A DNA stretch of 64,000 nt, from contig NZ_JALBFU010000013.1 of the NCBI RefSeq assembly GCF_022662575.1, forward strand, positions 1 to 64,000, given 5' to 3'. Position numbers and translations under genes: made by a program. Below are positions 47,471-54,771 of the stretch, in pieces. Under the pieces are notes generated by a model that was not told the origin of the DNA, did not search any database, and was given only the letters and a program-made list of their open reading frames with translations. The stretch comes from Luteimonas aquatica. GTDB lineage: Bacteria; Pseudomonadota; Gammaproteobacteria; Xanthomonadales; Xanthomonadaceae. Numbering within the stretch: position 1 is the stretch's first letter; every line of letters begins with the position of its first letter.

Positions 47471-47648
47471 CGGCCCGGCCTTCCGTGGCCGGGCGCTCGC
47501 AAGCGCAGCCGATGCCGATAGGGCATCGGTCAAATCCGGAAAGAGGACCACTGCCATCCATGGCGGCGCATCTCGGGCTTCGGAACGTCCGGCCCGGCCT
47601 TCCTTGGCCGGGCGCTCGCAAGCGCAGCCGATGCCGATAGGGCATCGG
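47471..47648. repeat. Two copies of a double-hairpin repeat between tlpA-like gene and aroQ
   Basis: Both copies read GGCCCGGCCTTCC.TGGCCGG, then GCGCTCGCAAGCGCAGCCGA and TGCCGATAGGGCATCGG. They end at about 47529 and 47648. Each has two stems, GCCCGGCC/GGCCGGGC and CCGATGCC/GGGCATCGG. The second copy abuts the stop of the thioredoxin-like gene and could terminate it. No gene lies in 47326-47648. Confidence 0.75.
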
Positions 47649-48251
47649 CTAATCGCGCTTGCTCGCCCAGGTGTCTATCTCGCCTTTCCGGAACGGTCCG
47701 ATGCGCTGCTTGAGCAGGCGGCCGTCGGCGGAGATCAGCACCGAATAGGGCAGCACGCCCTTGGGGTTGCCCAGGCGCACGCCGGCATCGGCGGGGCCGG
47801 CGGCGTCGATCAGGATCGGGTAGGTGACGCCGACGCGGCCGAGGAAGCCGCGCACGGCCTCGGCATCGTCGAGGGCGATGCCGACCACCTGTGTGCCGTG
47901 CTCACCTTGCGCGGCGTGGAAGCGCTGCAGCTCCGGCATTTCCTCCACGCAGGGCGCGCACCAGCTGGCCCACAGGTTGATCAGCACCGGCCGGCCGGCG
48001 TAGGCGCCCGGCACCTGGATCTGGCCGTCGTCGAGCGCCGGCACCGCGAAGTCGGCGATGCGTTCGCCGCGCCGCGCCACCGCGACCCCGGCCGGGACCG
48101 GCGGCGCGCTCGCGTCCATGGACGATTGCAGCACGCGCTGGCCCAGCTCGCTGCCGAAGAACGGGCCGGGACCGTTCGTGGCGAGGCTGGCGATCACGCC
48201 GAGCGCGCCCGCCGCCGCGGCCACCAGCAGGATCTTGGTGTTGGCTTGCAT
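47649..48251 (-). CDS. TlpA-family periplasmic thioredoxin-like protein
   Basis: A 200-aa membrane-anchored thioredoxin. The N-terminal anchor is ILLVAAAAGALGVIASLA. The TlpA/ResA fold has DFAVPALDDGQIQVPGAYAG, the redox site WASWCAPCVEEMPELQ (CAPC), and the conserved cis-Pro region GVLPYSVLI. It would reduce or oxidise periplasmic disulphides, often in cytochrome c or metal-centre assembly. Its start overlaps the dsbD stop by one base, so DsbD is the probable electron donor. Confidence 0.88.
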   Translation of the reverse strand: MQANTKILLVAAAAGALGVIASLATNGPGPFFGSELGQRVLQSSMDASAPPVPAGVAVARRGERIADFAVPALDDGQIQVPGAYAGRPVLINLWASWCAPCVEEMPELQRFHAAQGEHGTQVVGIALDDAEAVRGFLGRVGVTYPILIDAAGPADAGVRLGNPKGVLPYSVLISADGRLLKQRIGPFRKGEIDTWASKRD

Positions 48252-50713
48252 CACTCGGCCTTGCGCGCGCGCTGCACGCGCGCGGCGAAGACCTCGGCCT
48301 TTTCGAAGCCGAACAGGCGCAGCTCGCGCCGTTCCGCGGCGCCGGCGAAGAACAGGGTGGCGGGGGGACCGATGATGCCGAAACGTTTCATCAGCGCCTG
48401 GTCGGTCTCGTCGTTGGCGGTGACGTCGGCCTTGAGCAGCACGAAGTCGGCCAGCGCTGCCTGCACCGCCGGATCGGTGAAGGTGTACTTCTCCATCTCC
48501 TTGCAGGCCACGCACCAGTCGGCATAGAAGTCGAACAGCAGCGGCTTGCCGGCGGCCTGGGCGGCGGCGAGTTCGCGATCCAGGTCCTGCGCGGACTTGA
48601 TGGTGCGGAAGGCGAGTTCGCGATGCTGGGCACCGCCGTTGAACACGCCGGCCAGCGGCTGCAGCGGGTCGCGCCCGCCGCTGAGCGCGCCGAGCAGCTG
48701 CGCCGCGCCGATCACCGCCAGCACCAGGCCGGCGAAGCGTGACAGCCAGCGCACGCGCGCGCTCTCGCTGCGCGCGCCGGCGAAGGCCCAGGCCGCCGCG
48801 GCCATCGCCAGCAGGCCGTACAGGGCCAGCGTCACCGATCCCGGCAGGATGCGCGAGACCATCCAGGCCGCCAGCGCCAGGAACACGAAGCCGAACACGC
48901 GCTGCACCGCGATCATCCACGGCCCGCTGGTCGGCATGCCGCGGCCAGCGGCGGCGCCGAAGGCCAGCAGCGGCACGCCCATGCCCATCGCCAGCAGGAA
49001 CAAGGCCAGGCCGCCGAACACCGGGTCCCGCCATTGGGTGATGTACAGCACGCTGGCCGCCAGCGGCGGCGCCACGCAGGGACCGACGATCAGCGCCGAC
49101 AGCGCACCCATCGCGGCCACGCCCAGCAGCGAGCCGCCGCGCTGCCGGTCGCTGAGGCCGCCGAGCTTCGCGCGCAATGCGGCCGGCAACTGCAGTTCGT
49201 ACAGGCCGAAGGAGGACAGTGCCAGCGCCGCGAACAGCAGCGCGAACAGCACGATCACCCAGGGCGTCTGGAACAGGATCTGCAGATTGAGGCCGGCCAG
49301 CCCGGCGATCACCCCGGCCACGGTGAACACCAGCGCATTGGCCAGCACATAGACCAGCGACAGCCCCAGCGCGCGCGCGCTGCCGAGCCGGGTGCCCTGG
49401 CCGGCGATCAGTCCGGACAGGATCGGGACCATCGGCAGCACGCAGGGCGTGAAGGCCAGGCCGAGGCCGCCGAGGAAGAACCAGAACAGGGCGGTCCAGC
49501 GGTTCTTGCCGGCCAGTTCCGCGGCGAGGCGGACGTCCTCGGCCTGCGAGGCGGCATCGGCGGCCCGCAGGCTTTTCGCCGCTTGGCGGATGGGGGTTCC
49601 GTCCGCGGAATTGACCGGGGCGCCGTCGTTCGATGCGGAGGCGGTGTCCGGGGACGCAGGCGCCGTCGCGGCCTCCGGACTCGCGGCATCCGCGCCGGCG
49701 GCATCCGAACCTCCGGCATCCGTGGCTTGCGGGGCGGTATCGGCCACGCTGCCCGCGGGCAGCGCCACCGTGACGTTGCGCGTCATCGGCGGATAACAGA
49801 TGCCCTCGTTCTGGCAGCCCTGGAAGGTCGCGGTCAGCGTGACCTGCTGCGCGCCGGCCTGCGTGCGGCGCAGCGGCAGCGGCACTTCCACCTGGTCGAA
49901 ATAGACCACCACCTCGCCGAAATGCTCGTCGCGGTGCTGCACGCCGCGCGGCCAGCGCGGCGCGCCGAGCGCGATGCCGTCGGCGGCGAGCTTGAGCCGG
50001 GTCTTGTCGCGATACAGGTAGTAGCCGCGCGCCGGCGTGAAGCGCAGCAGCAGCGCATTGCCGCCGTCGGCGATCGCCTCGAAGCCGAATGCCTGCTCCG
50101 GCGGCAGCGGCAGCGCGTCGCTGCCGGCCTGGGCGGCCGGCGCGAGCGGGCGGCGCCCGCCCAGTGCCGCGCCCAGCGCGGCCAGGCTGCCGTCGCCGCC
50201 GCCCTGCGTGTCGTCCGCGGCGGAGGCCGGCGCGGGCAGGGCGACATTCAAGGTCCTCGTCTGTGGCGGATAGCACACGCCGGCATCGGCGCAGCCCTGG
50301 TATTTCACCCGCAGCGTCAAGGCGCGCAGGCCGTCGATGCCGTCGCCGCCGACCAGCGCGGTGACGCCGTCGCGATAGGTCTCGACGTTGCCGAAGAATT
50401 CGTCGTGGTGCTTCTCGCCGCCGGGCAGCTGCGGCGCATCGAGCCTGATGCCCGCCTCGACCGCCTGCACCGCGATGCGATGCCGGTACAGGTAGTAGCC
50501 GGGCGCGATCTTCCAGTGCACCTCGATGCGGCCGGGCGCGGCGGCCTGGGCCGTCAGCGCGAAGGCCTCGTCGACGGGCAGCAGGTCGGCCTCGTTGATC
50601 GCGGCCGAGCCGGGCACGGGCGCGAGCAGCAGGACGGTCGCGACGACGGCGGCGGCAAGGCTGGCGGCGACAGTGGCGATGGGGGCGGACAGGCGTCGCG
50701 GGCGCCAGGGCAT
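48251..50713 (-). CDS. dsbD: Thiol:disulphide interchange protein DsbD with duplicated N-terminal domain
   Basis: An 820-aa protein. After the signal peptide (ATVAASLAAAVVATVLLLAP) come two tandem DsbD-alpha immunoglobulin-like domains, one with YQGCADAGVCYPPQTR (residues about 140-160) and one with FQGCQNEGICYPPMTR (about 295-315); each keeps its Cys pair. A Ser/Ala/Thr-rich linker follows, then the eight-span DsbD-beta core (GLGLAFTPCVLPMVPILSG, IVGPCVAPPLAASVLY) and the C-terminal thioredoxin domain with DWCVACKEME. E. coli DsbD has one alpha domain and 565 residues. It moves electrons from cytoplasmic thioredoxin to the periplasm. I use ATG 50713; a TTG nine bases upstream is possible. 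Confidence 0.92.
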   Translation of the reverse strand: MPWRPRRLSAPIATVAASLAAAVVATVLLLAPVPGSAAINEADLLPVDEAFALTAQAAAPGRIEVHWKIAPGYYLYRHRIAVQAVEAGIRLDAPQLPGGEKHHDEFFGNVETYRDGVTALVGGDGIDGLRALTLRVKYQGCADAGVCYPPQTRTLNVALPAPASAADDTQGGGDGSLAALGAALGGRRPLAPAAQAGSDALPLPPEQAFGFEAIADGGNALLLRFTPARGYYLYRDKTRLKLAADGIALGAPRWPRGVQHRDEHFGEVVVYFDQVEVPLPLRRTQAGAQQVTLTATFQGCQNEGICYPPMTRNVTVALPAGSVADTAPQATDAGGSDAAGADAASPEAATAPASPDTASASNDGAPVNSADGTPIRQAAKSLRAADAASQAEDVRLAAELAGKNRWTALFWFFLGGLGLAFTPCVLPMVPILSGLIAGQGTRLGSARALGLSLVYVLANALVFTVAGVIAGLAGLNLQILFQTPWVIVLFALLFAALALSSFGLYELQLPAALRAKLGGLSDRQRGGSLLGVAAMGALSALIVGPCVAPPLAASVLYITQWRDPVFGGLALFLLAMGMGVPLLAFGAAAGRGMPTSGPWMIAVQRVFGFVFLALAAWMVSRILPGSVTLALYGLLAMAAAAWAFAGARSESARVRWLSRFAGLVLAVIGAAQLLGALSGGRDPLQPLAGVFNGGAQHRELAFRTIKSAQDLDRELAAAQAAGKPLLFDFYADWCVACKEMEKYTFTDPAVQAALADFVLLKADVTANDETDQALMKRFGIIGPPATLFFAGAAERRELRLFGFEKAEVFAARVQRARKAE

Positions 50714-51019
50714 CGGCTTCAAATCTCGGTTCCGGGATGGGGGAGGCGGCGGCCCGATGGCAGCGGGCCCGCGCGCGCCGGACCGGTTCGACCGTCGCGG
50801 CCGCCGGGAGTTCTTCGGGCGCGCGGAAAGCGGAGGCGGAGAGGTCGCTGGCTCGGGACGGCCGAGACCGCAAGCCTACCCATGCGCCCGCCCGCTGTCA
50901 TGGGCCCCGCGGCCCGGTCTCGCGCCGCAGATCGCCGCATCGAGGCACGCGGCGCCGCGGATCGCCGGGCGCCGCGCGCTGGAGAACGAGGTCCCGGCGA
51001 ATGCGGCCGGGACGCCGGC
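50714..51019. other. Intergenic stretch upstream of dsbD, no gene seen
   Basis: The 306-bp gap between dsbD and the VOC gene is very GC-rich and shows no convincing coding frame. GGGCCCCGCGGCCC near 50908 could form a small hairpin. It should contain the dsbD promoter, but I cannot place it. Confidence 0.4.
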
Positions 51020-51439
51020 TCAGCCCTGCGCGTCGCCCGACATGGCGCTCATGTCCATGTAGAACACTTCCCAGGTGTGGCCGTCCAGGTCGTCATAGGC
51101 GCGCTGGTACATGAAGCCGAGGTCCTTGGGTTCGTGCGCCTTGGCGCCGGCGGCGACGGCCTTGTCCACCAGGGCATCGACCGCCTCGCGGGTGTCCAGC
51201 GGCACGGCCAGCAGGGTCTGCACCTGGCGCTGCGGGTCGATCACTTCCTTCCTGGTGAAGGTCTGGAAGTACGGCCGCACCAGCAGCATCGCGAACAGGT
51301 TCTCGCCCAGCAGCATGCAGGTGGCGTTCTCGTCGGTGAACTGCGGATTGAAGCTGTAGCCGAGCGCGGCGAAGAACTTGACCGAGCGATCGAGGTCCTG
51401 CACGGGCAAATTGACGAACAGCTGGGAATGGGCGGTCAT
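51020..51439 (-). CDS. VOC/glyoxalase-fold protein
   Basis: A 139-aa protein with the betaalphabetabetabeta repeats of the vicinal oxygen chelate fold: QLFVNLPVQDLDRSVKFFAALGYSFN, FTDENATCMLLGENLFAMLL and a C-terminal GFMYQRAYDDLDGHTWEVFYMD, where the HTWE segment carries a potential metal ligand. It belongs to the group of extradiol-dioxygenase- or PhnB-like proteins of unknown substrate. Monocistronic. Confidence 0.83.
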   Translation of the reverse strand: MTAHSQLFVNLPVQDLDRSVKFFAALGYSFNPQFTDENATCMLLGENLFAMLLVRPYFQTFTRKEVIDPQRQVQTLLAVPLDTREAVDALVDKAVAAGAKAHEPKDLGFMYQRAYDDLDGHTWEVFYMDMSAMSGDAQG

Positions 51440-51593
51440 GGCATCGGTCCTGGGATTGAGGATGGGGTCGAATCACGGAGCCGTTTCCGGTCCGTTCGGC
51501 AAGGCGACGAACCAGGATCGCGCGAATCGACACCGCCGGCGGATTTTTTTCGCTCTCCCCGCTGGCTCCGCGCCGCGCCCGGGGCGCCCGCGC

Positions 51594-51926
51594 TCAGCCG
51601 CCGGGCGGGTGCCCGGTCTCCGCGCGCACCCAGTCGAGATAGTCCGGCAGGCCGCCCGACGCGGCGATGGCGAGGATTTCGGGGAGCTCGTAGGGATGCA
51701 GCGCGCGGACCCGCGCGATGAGCGCCTCCAGGCGCGGCTCGACGGTCTTGGCGATCAGCTGCACTTCCCGCGAGCGCTCGAGCGCGCCTTGCCAGCGGTA
51801 CACCGATTCGACGCCGGGCAGCAGGTTGACGCAGGCGGCCAGCCGCTCGCCGACCAGCGCCTGGGCGATGCGTTCGGCGGTGCCGGCATCGGGGCAGGTA
51901 CAGAACACGATGCGGACGTCGGACAT
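51594..51926 (-). CDS. cutA: Divalent-cation tolerance protein CutA
   Basis: A 110-aa CutA1 protein: VRIVFCTCPDAGTAERIAQALVGERLAACVNLLPGVESVYRWQGAL, then VQLIAKTVEPRLEALIARVRALHPYELPEILAI. It forms very stable trimers with a ferredoxin-like fold. The copper-tolerance role is historical and mechanism is unclear. The length and motifs are standard. Confidence 0.93.
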   Translation of the reverse strand: MSDVRIVFCTCPDAGTAERIAQALVGERLAACVNLLPGVESVYRWQGALERSREVQLIAKTVEPRLEALIARVRALHPYELPEILAIAASGGLPDYLDWVRAETGHPPGG

Positions 51927-51930
51927 GGCA

Positions 51931-51995
51931 GGATTCTAGCGGGGTCCGGATTCTAACGGGGTCGGATTCCAGTGGGGTCGGATTCCAGCGGGGCC
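51931..51995. repeat. Short tandem repeat, four units of 16-17 bp
   Basis: GGATTCTAGCGGGGTCC, GGATTCTAACGGGGTC, GGATTCCAGTGGGGTC and GGATTCCAGCGGGGCC follow one another directly upstream of cutA. The units differ at a few positions. The remaining gap to 52175 shows no gene. Confidence 0.85.
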
Positions 51996-52175
51996 GGAGG
52001 CGAGCGCCCGGATGCGGTCGCAGACAGCGCGGGCCGCGAACAAGGGAGCATGGAACAGACTGTTCGTCGTCGTTCGCGTCCGCGACCTGGGCGAGGGCGT
52101 CGCCGTCGGCTACCCGTCACCGGCGCGGTCGTGCCGGTCGGCGGCGGCATGCATTATTTCGCCCACTAGGCGCCC

Positions 52176-52913
52176 TCAGGCGGCCAAGGCGGGGAAGCGC
52201 TCCCACAATGCCTCGAACTGTCCGCCGAAGCAGCGCAGCAGATAGGCGTCGCGGCTGACCACCAGGTTCTCCTGGTTCGACGAGCTGGCGCTGCGCGTCC
52301 AGTTGAAGCTGCCGTTGGCGAGCAGGGCGCCATCGAACAGGGCGAACTTGTGGTGCATGTGGAAAGGCGTCTCGTCCACCCGCACCGCGATGCCGGCGGC
52401 GGCTAGGCGGATGATGTCGCTGCCGTCGTCGAAGCGCTTGTCGTTGTCGCTGATGATGCGCACCCGCACGCCGCGGCGGTGCGCGGCCAGCAGTTCCTCG
52501 CTCAGGCGGTCGTCGGCGATGGTGTAGACGCACACGTCGATGCCGCGCCGGCTGCCGCGGCACAGTTCGCGCAGCTTGCGCAGGCAGCTGTCGCCGGGGG
52601 TGAAGAAGGCCGTGGTGCCGGCTGCCGCGGCGGTGGCGGACAGGTCGAGGGTCTTCACCACCTGCTCCAGCCAGCGCAGCGCGGGCAGCATGGCGCCGGC
52701 GTCGGCCAGCATCAGCTCACGCGCCATCTCGAAGGCGCGGTTGCGCAGGAAGCGCAGCCGGTCGGCGTCGGCGCCCGATCCGATCTCGCGCAGCTCGAAG
52801 CGTTCCTCGTTGTCGAGCTCGAGATCCGCCGCCGAGTCGCGCAGCAGGTGGTCGAGCCGGCCGAAATCAAGCCGGTCCAAATCGGGCCGGCTCGAGTCTG
52901 GCGCGGCGCTCAT
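52176..52913 (-). CDS. Phospholipase D-like / Nuc-type protein with a single HKD motif
   Basis: A 245-aa protein. The N-terminal 90 residues are helical and acidic (LELDNEERFELREIG). The PLD domain follows: GSRRGIDVCVYTIADDRLSEELL, GVRVRIISDNDKRFDDG and the catalytic HMHHKFALFDGALLANGSFNWTRS (H-x-K-x4-D then GSxNWT). One HKD per chain is the pattern of dimeric nucleases such as Nuc and BfiI and of mitochondrial cardiolipin hydrolase, so nuclease or cardiolipin cleavage are both possible. The start overlaps the telA stop by four bases, making it the last gene of the membrane-stress-like operon. Confidence 0.88.
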   Translation of the reverse strand: MSAAPDSSRPDLDRLDFGRLDHLLRDSAADLELDNEERFELREIGSGADADRLRFLRNRAFEMARELMLADAGAMLPALRWLEQVVKTLDLSATAAAAGTTAFFTPGDSCLRKLRELCRGSRRGIDVCVYTIADDRLSEELLAAHRRGVRVRIISDNDKRFDDGSDIIRLAAAGIAVRVDETPFHMHHKFALFDGALLANGSFNWTRSASSSNQENLVVSRDAYLLRCFGGQFEALWERFPALAA

Positions 52914-54028
52914 CGCGTTTCGATGGTCGGGGCGGCCAGGCGCTTCTGCACGTCCTCGCGCATCTGCGCCAGCTGGTGTTCGGCCTGGCGCCGCTTCTCG
53001 ATGCCCTCGCGGTGGATCGCGCGCACGTCCTCGACGGTCCGGATCAGCTGGTCGTGGACGTACTGCAGCGTCTCCACGTCGATCACGCCGCGCTGGTTGG
53101 CCTTGGCCGTGTCGACCGAATTCTGGTGCAGCAGGTCGGCATTGCTGCGCATCATCTCGTTGGTGGCGTCGTCGATGGCAGTGGCCAGCTCGACGGCGTT
53201 CTTCTGCTCATGCAGCGACAGTTGGATGGCGAAGCTGCGCTTCCACGCCGGGATGGTGATGTCGCGCACCGCGGCGAACTTCTCGATCAGCAGCATCGCG
53301 TTGGCCTGGATGATGCGGATGGTCGGCAGCGACTGGTCGGCGGCGTGCTGCAGCAGCACCAGGTCGCCCACGCGCTTGTCGAGCAGGCGCACGGCATTGT
53401 CCACCTCGGCGCGCCGGTTGCGCGACTGCGGGTCCTCCGCGCCCTCCAGCGCGCGCCGCTCCTGCTCCAGGCCGGCCAGGCGCATGCGCCCGGCGGCGAT
53501 GTGCAGGCCGAGTTCGTGTCGCTCGTCGAGCACGATCTCGTACATGCGGTCGAAGTCCTTGACCCGCTTGCCGAGGTCGTCCTGCTGGCGCGAGACGTCG
53601 CGCATCAGCTGTTCGATCTGCTGGTTGGTGTTGCTGAACTTCTGCACCAGCTCGCCCTTGGAGACGCGCATGCGATCGATCAGCGGTCCGATCACCGGCA
53701 CCTTGGAGCGGGCGCCGAGCTTGCGCAGGTTGAGCGTGCGAGCGATGCGCACCACCTCGCCGAGCTTGTCTCCGGTGCCGTCCAGGTCGCGGTTGCGCAC
53801 CTGGTCGAGCAGCTGGCCGGAGAACTCGGTGGTCTTGGTGGCCGCCTCGCGGCCGAAGCCGTGGATGCCGGCGGGCGCGAGGTCCTGCAGCGTCTGGCGG
53901 ATCTCCAGGATGCGCGGGGTGTCCTCGGCGGTGAGGCCGAGCGCCGTCAGCGCGGCTTCGTCCGGCACGCCCTCGGCCGCGAAAGTGACGAGGTCGGTGT
54001 TGCCGAAGTCCGAAGTGGGCTGGGTCAT
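52910..54028 (-). CDS. telA: TelA/KlaA family protein (toxic anion resistance)
   Basis: A 372-aa all-helical protein with the TelA family features: VKDFDRMYEIVLDERHELGLHIAAGR, QRRALEGAEDPQSRNRRAEVDNAVRLLDKRVGDL, then SLPTIRIIQANAMLLIEKF and WKRSFAIQLSLHEQKNAVEL. Named for tellurite resistance, its members are now mostly seen as partners of AAA+ ATPases and ter-type stress genes; the biochemical function is unknown. Its start overlaps the stop of the 248-aa gene by ATGA, and its stop overlaps the PLD gene. Confidence 0.92.
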   Translation of the reverse strand: MTQPTSDFGNTDLVTFAAEGVPDEAALTALGLTAEDTPRILEIRQTLQDLAPAGIHGFGREAATKTTEFSGQLLDQVRNRDLDGTGDKLGEVVRIARTLNLRKLGARSKVPVIGPLIDRMRVSKGELVQKFSNTNQQIEQLMRDVSRQQDDLGKRVKDFDRMYEIVLDERHELGLHIAAGRMRLAGLEQERRALEGAEDPQSRNRRAEVDNAVRLLDKRVGDLVLLQHAADQSLPTIRIIQANAMLLIEKFAAVRDITIPAWKRSFAIQLSLHEQKNAVELATAIDDATNEMMRSNADLLHQNSVDTAKANQRGVIDVETLQYVHDQLIRTVEDVRAIHREGIEKRRQAEHQLAQMREDVQKRLAAPTIETR

Positions 54029-54771
54029 GGCGTGGGCTCCTTGGATGGGCGTTCGATGTCAGCGGACGGTGAGGCGGCAATCTGCAGGGCGGATGCGCGC
54101 AGCGGGATCAGTTGCGCGCGCAACAGGGTCCGGAGACGGCGTTCGTTCCCGGGGTCGGCGGCAAGCTGCGCCGCCGCGGCGGTGGCCGCCGCGCGCTGCC
54201 GCCACAGCGTGGTGAGCAGGTCCCGCACCTGTGCATGGCGGTCGAGCAGCAACGCGGCATGGTCGCGCACCACCGCGATCTGCGCCACCGTGGCACGCCA
54301 CGAGGCCGCGATCGCGTCCAGGTGCTCCAGGCGGCGCTGACGGGCCACGGTCCGGTGCGCAGCGTCCGCCTCGGTGTCGGCGAGGCGTTCGCCGGCGAGC
54401 AGTTCGTCGAGGCGGGCGGTCTGTCGCTGCAGATGCGCGGACAGGGCGGCGAGTGCGTCGCTGCCTTCGGCCAGCTCGACGGCGAGCGCCTGGGCGCCGG
54501 CCAGCTGCAGCCGTATCCGGTTCTCGACGGGATCCGGTTGCGCCTGCGCCACCAGGTCGCGGCCGAGCAGGCGGCCGAGCACGCCGGCGCGCTTGCGCCG
54601 GCGTGCCGGGTCGGCGTTGTCGAGCGTGGCCACAACGCCTTCCAGCGCATCGAGCAGCGCGGCCGTGGGCAATCGCGACAAGCGCGCGGCGACGGCGTCG
54701 AGATCGACCTCGGCCAGGAGCGCCGCGCCCAGATCGCGCACTGGTTCAGGGGCCGGGGCGCCGGGTTTCAC
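54025..54771 (-). CDS. Helical protein between the giant AAA+ ATPase and TelA, 248 aa
   Basis: An Ala/Leu/Arg-rich, almost entirely helical protein, starting with GTG 54771 inside the stop of the ATPase gene. Visible segments include RRKRAGVLGRLLGRDLVAQAQPD, LSAHLQRQTARLDELLAGERL and HAQVRDLLTTLWRQRAAATAAAAQL. The composition and RLLGRD segment recall the N-terminal part of TelA proteins, so it may be a diverged relative or an adaptor. I do not recognise a named family. Both ends overlap neighbours by four bases, so it is certainly co-translated with them. Confidence 0.75.
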   Translation of the reverse strand: MKPGAPAPEPVRDLGAALLAEVDLDAVAARLSRLPTAALLDALEGVVATLDNADPARRRKRAGVLGRLLGRDLVAQAQPDPVENRIRLQLAGAQALAVELAEGSDALAALSAHLQRQTARLDELLAGERLADTEADAAHRTVARQRRLEHLDAIAASWRATVAQIAVVRDHAALLLDRHAQVRDLLTTLWRQRAAATAAAAQLAADPGNERRLRTLLRAQLIPLRASALQIAASPSADIERPSKEPTP

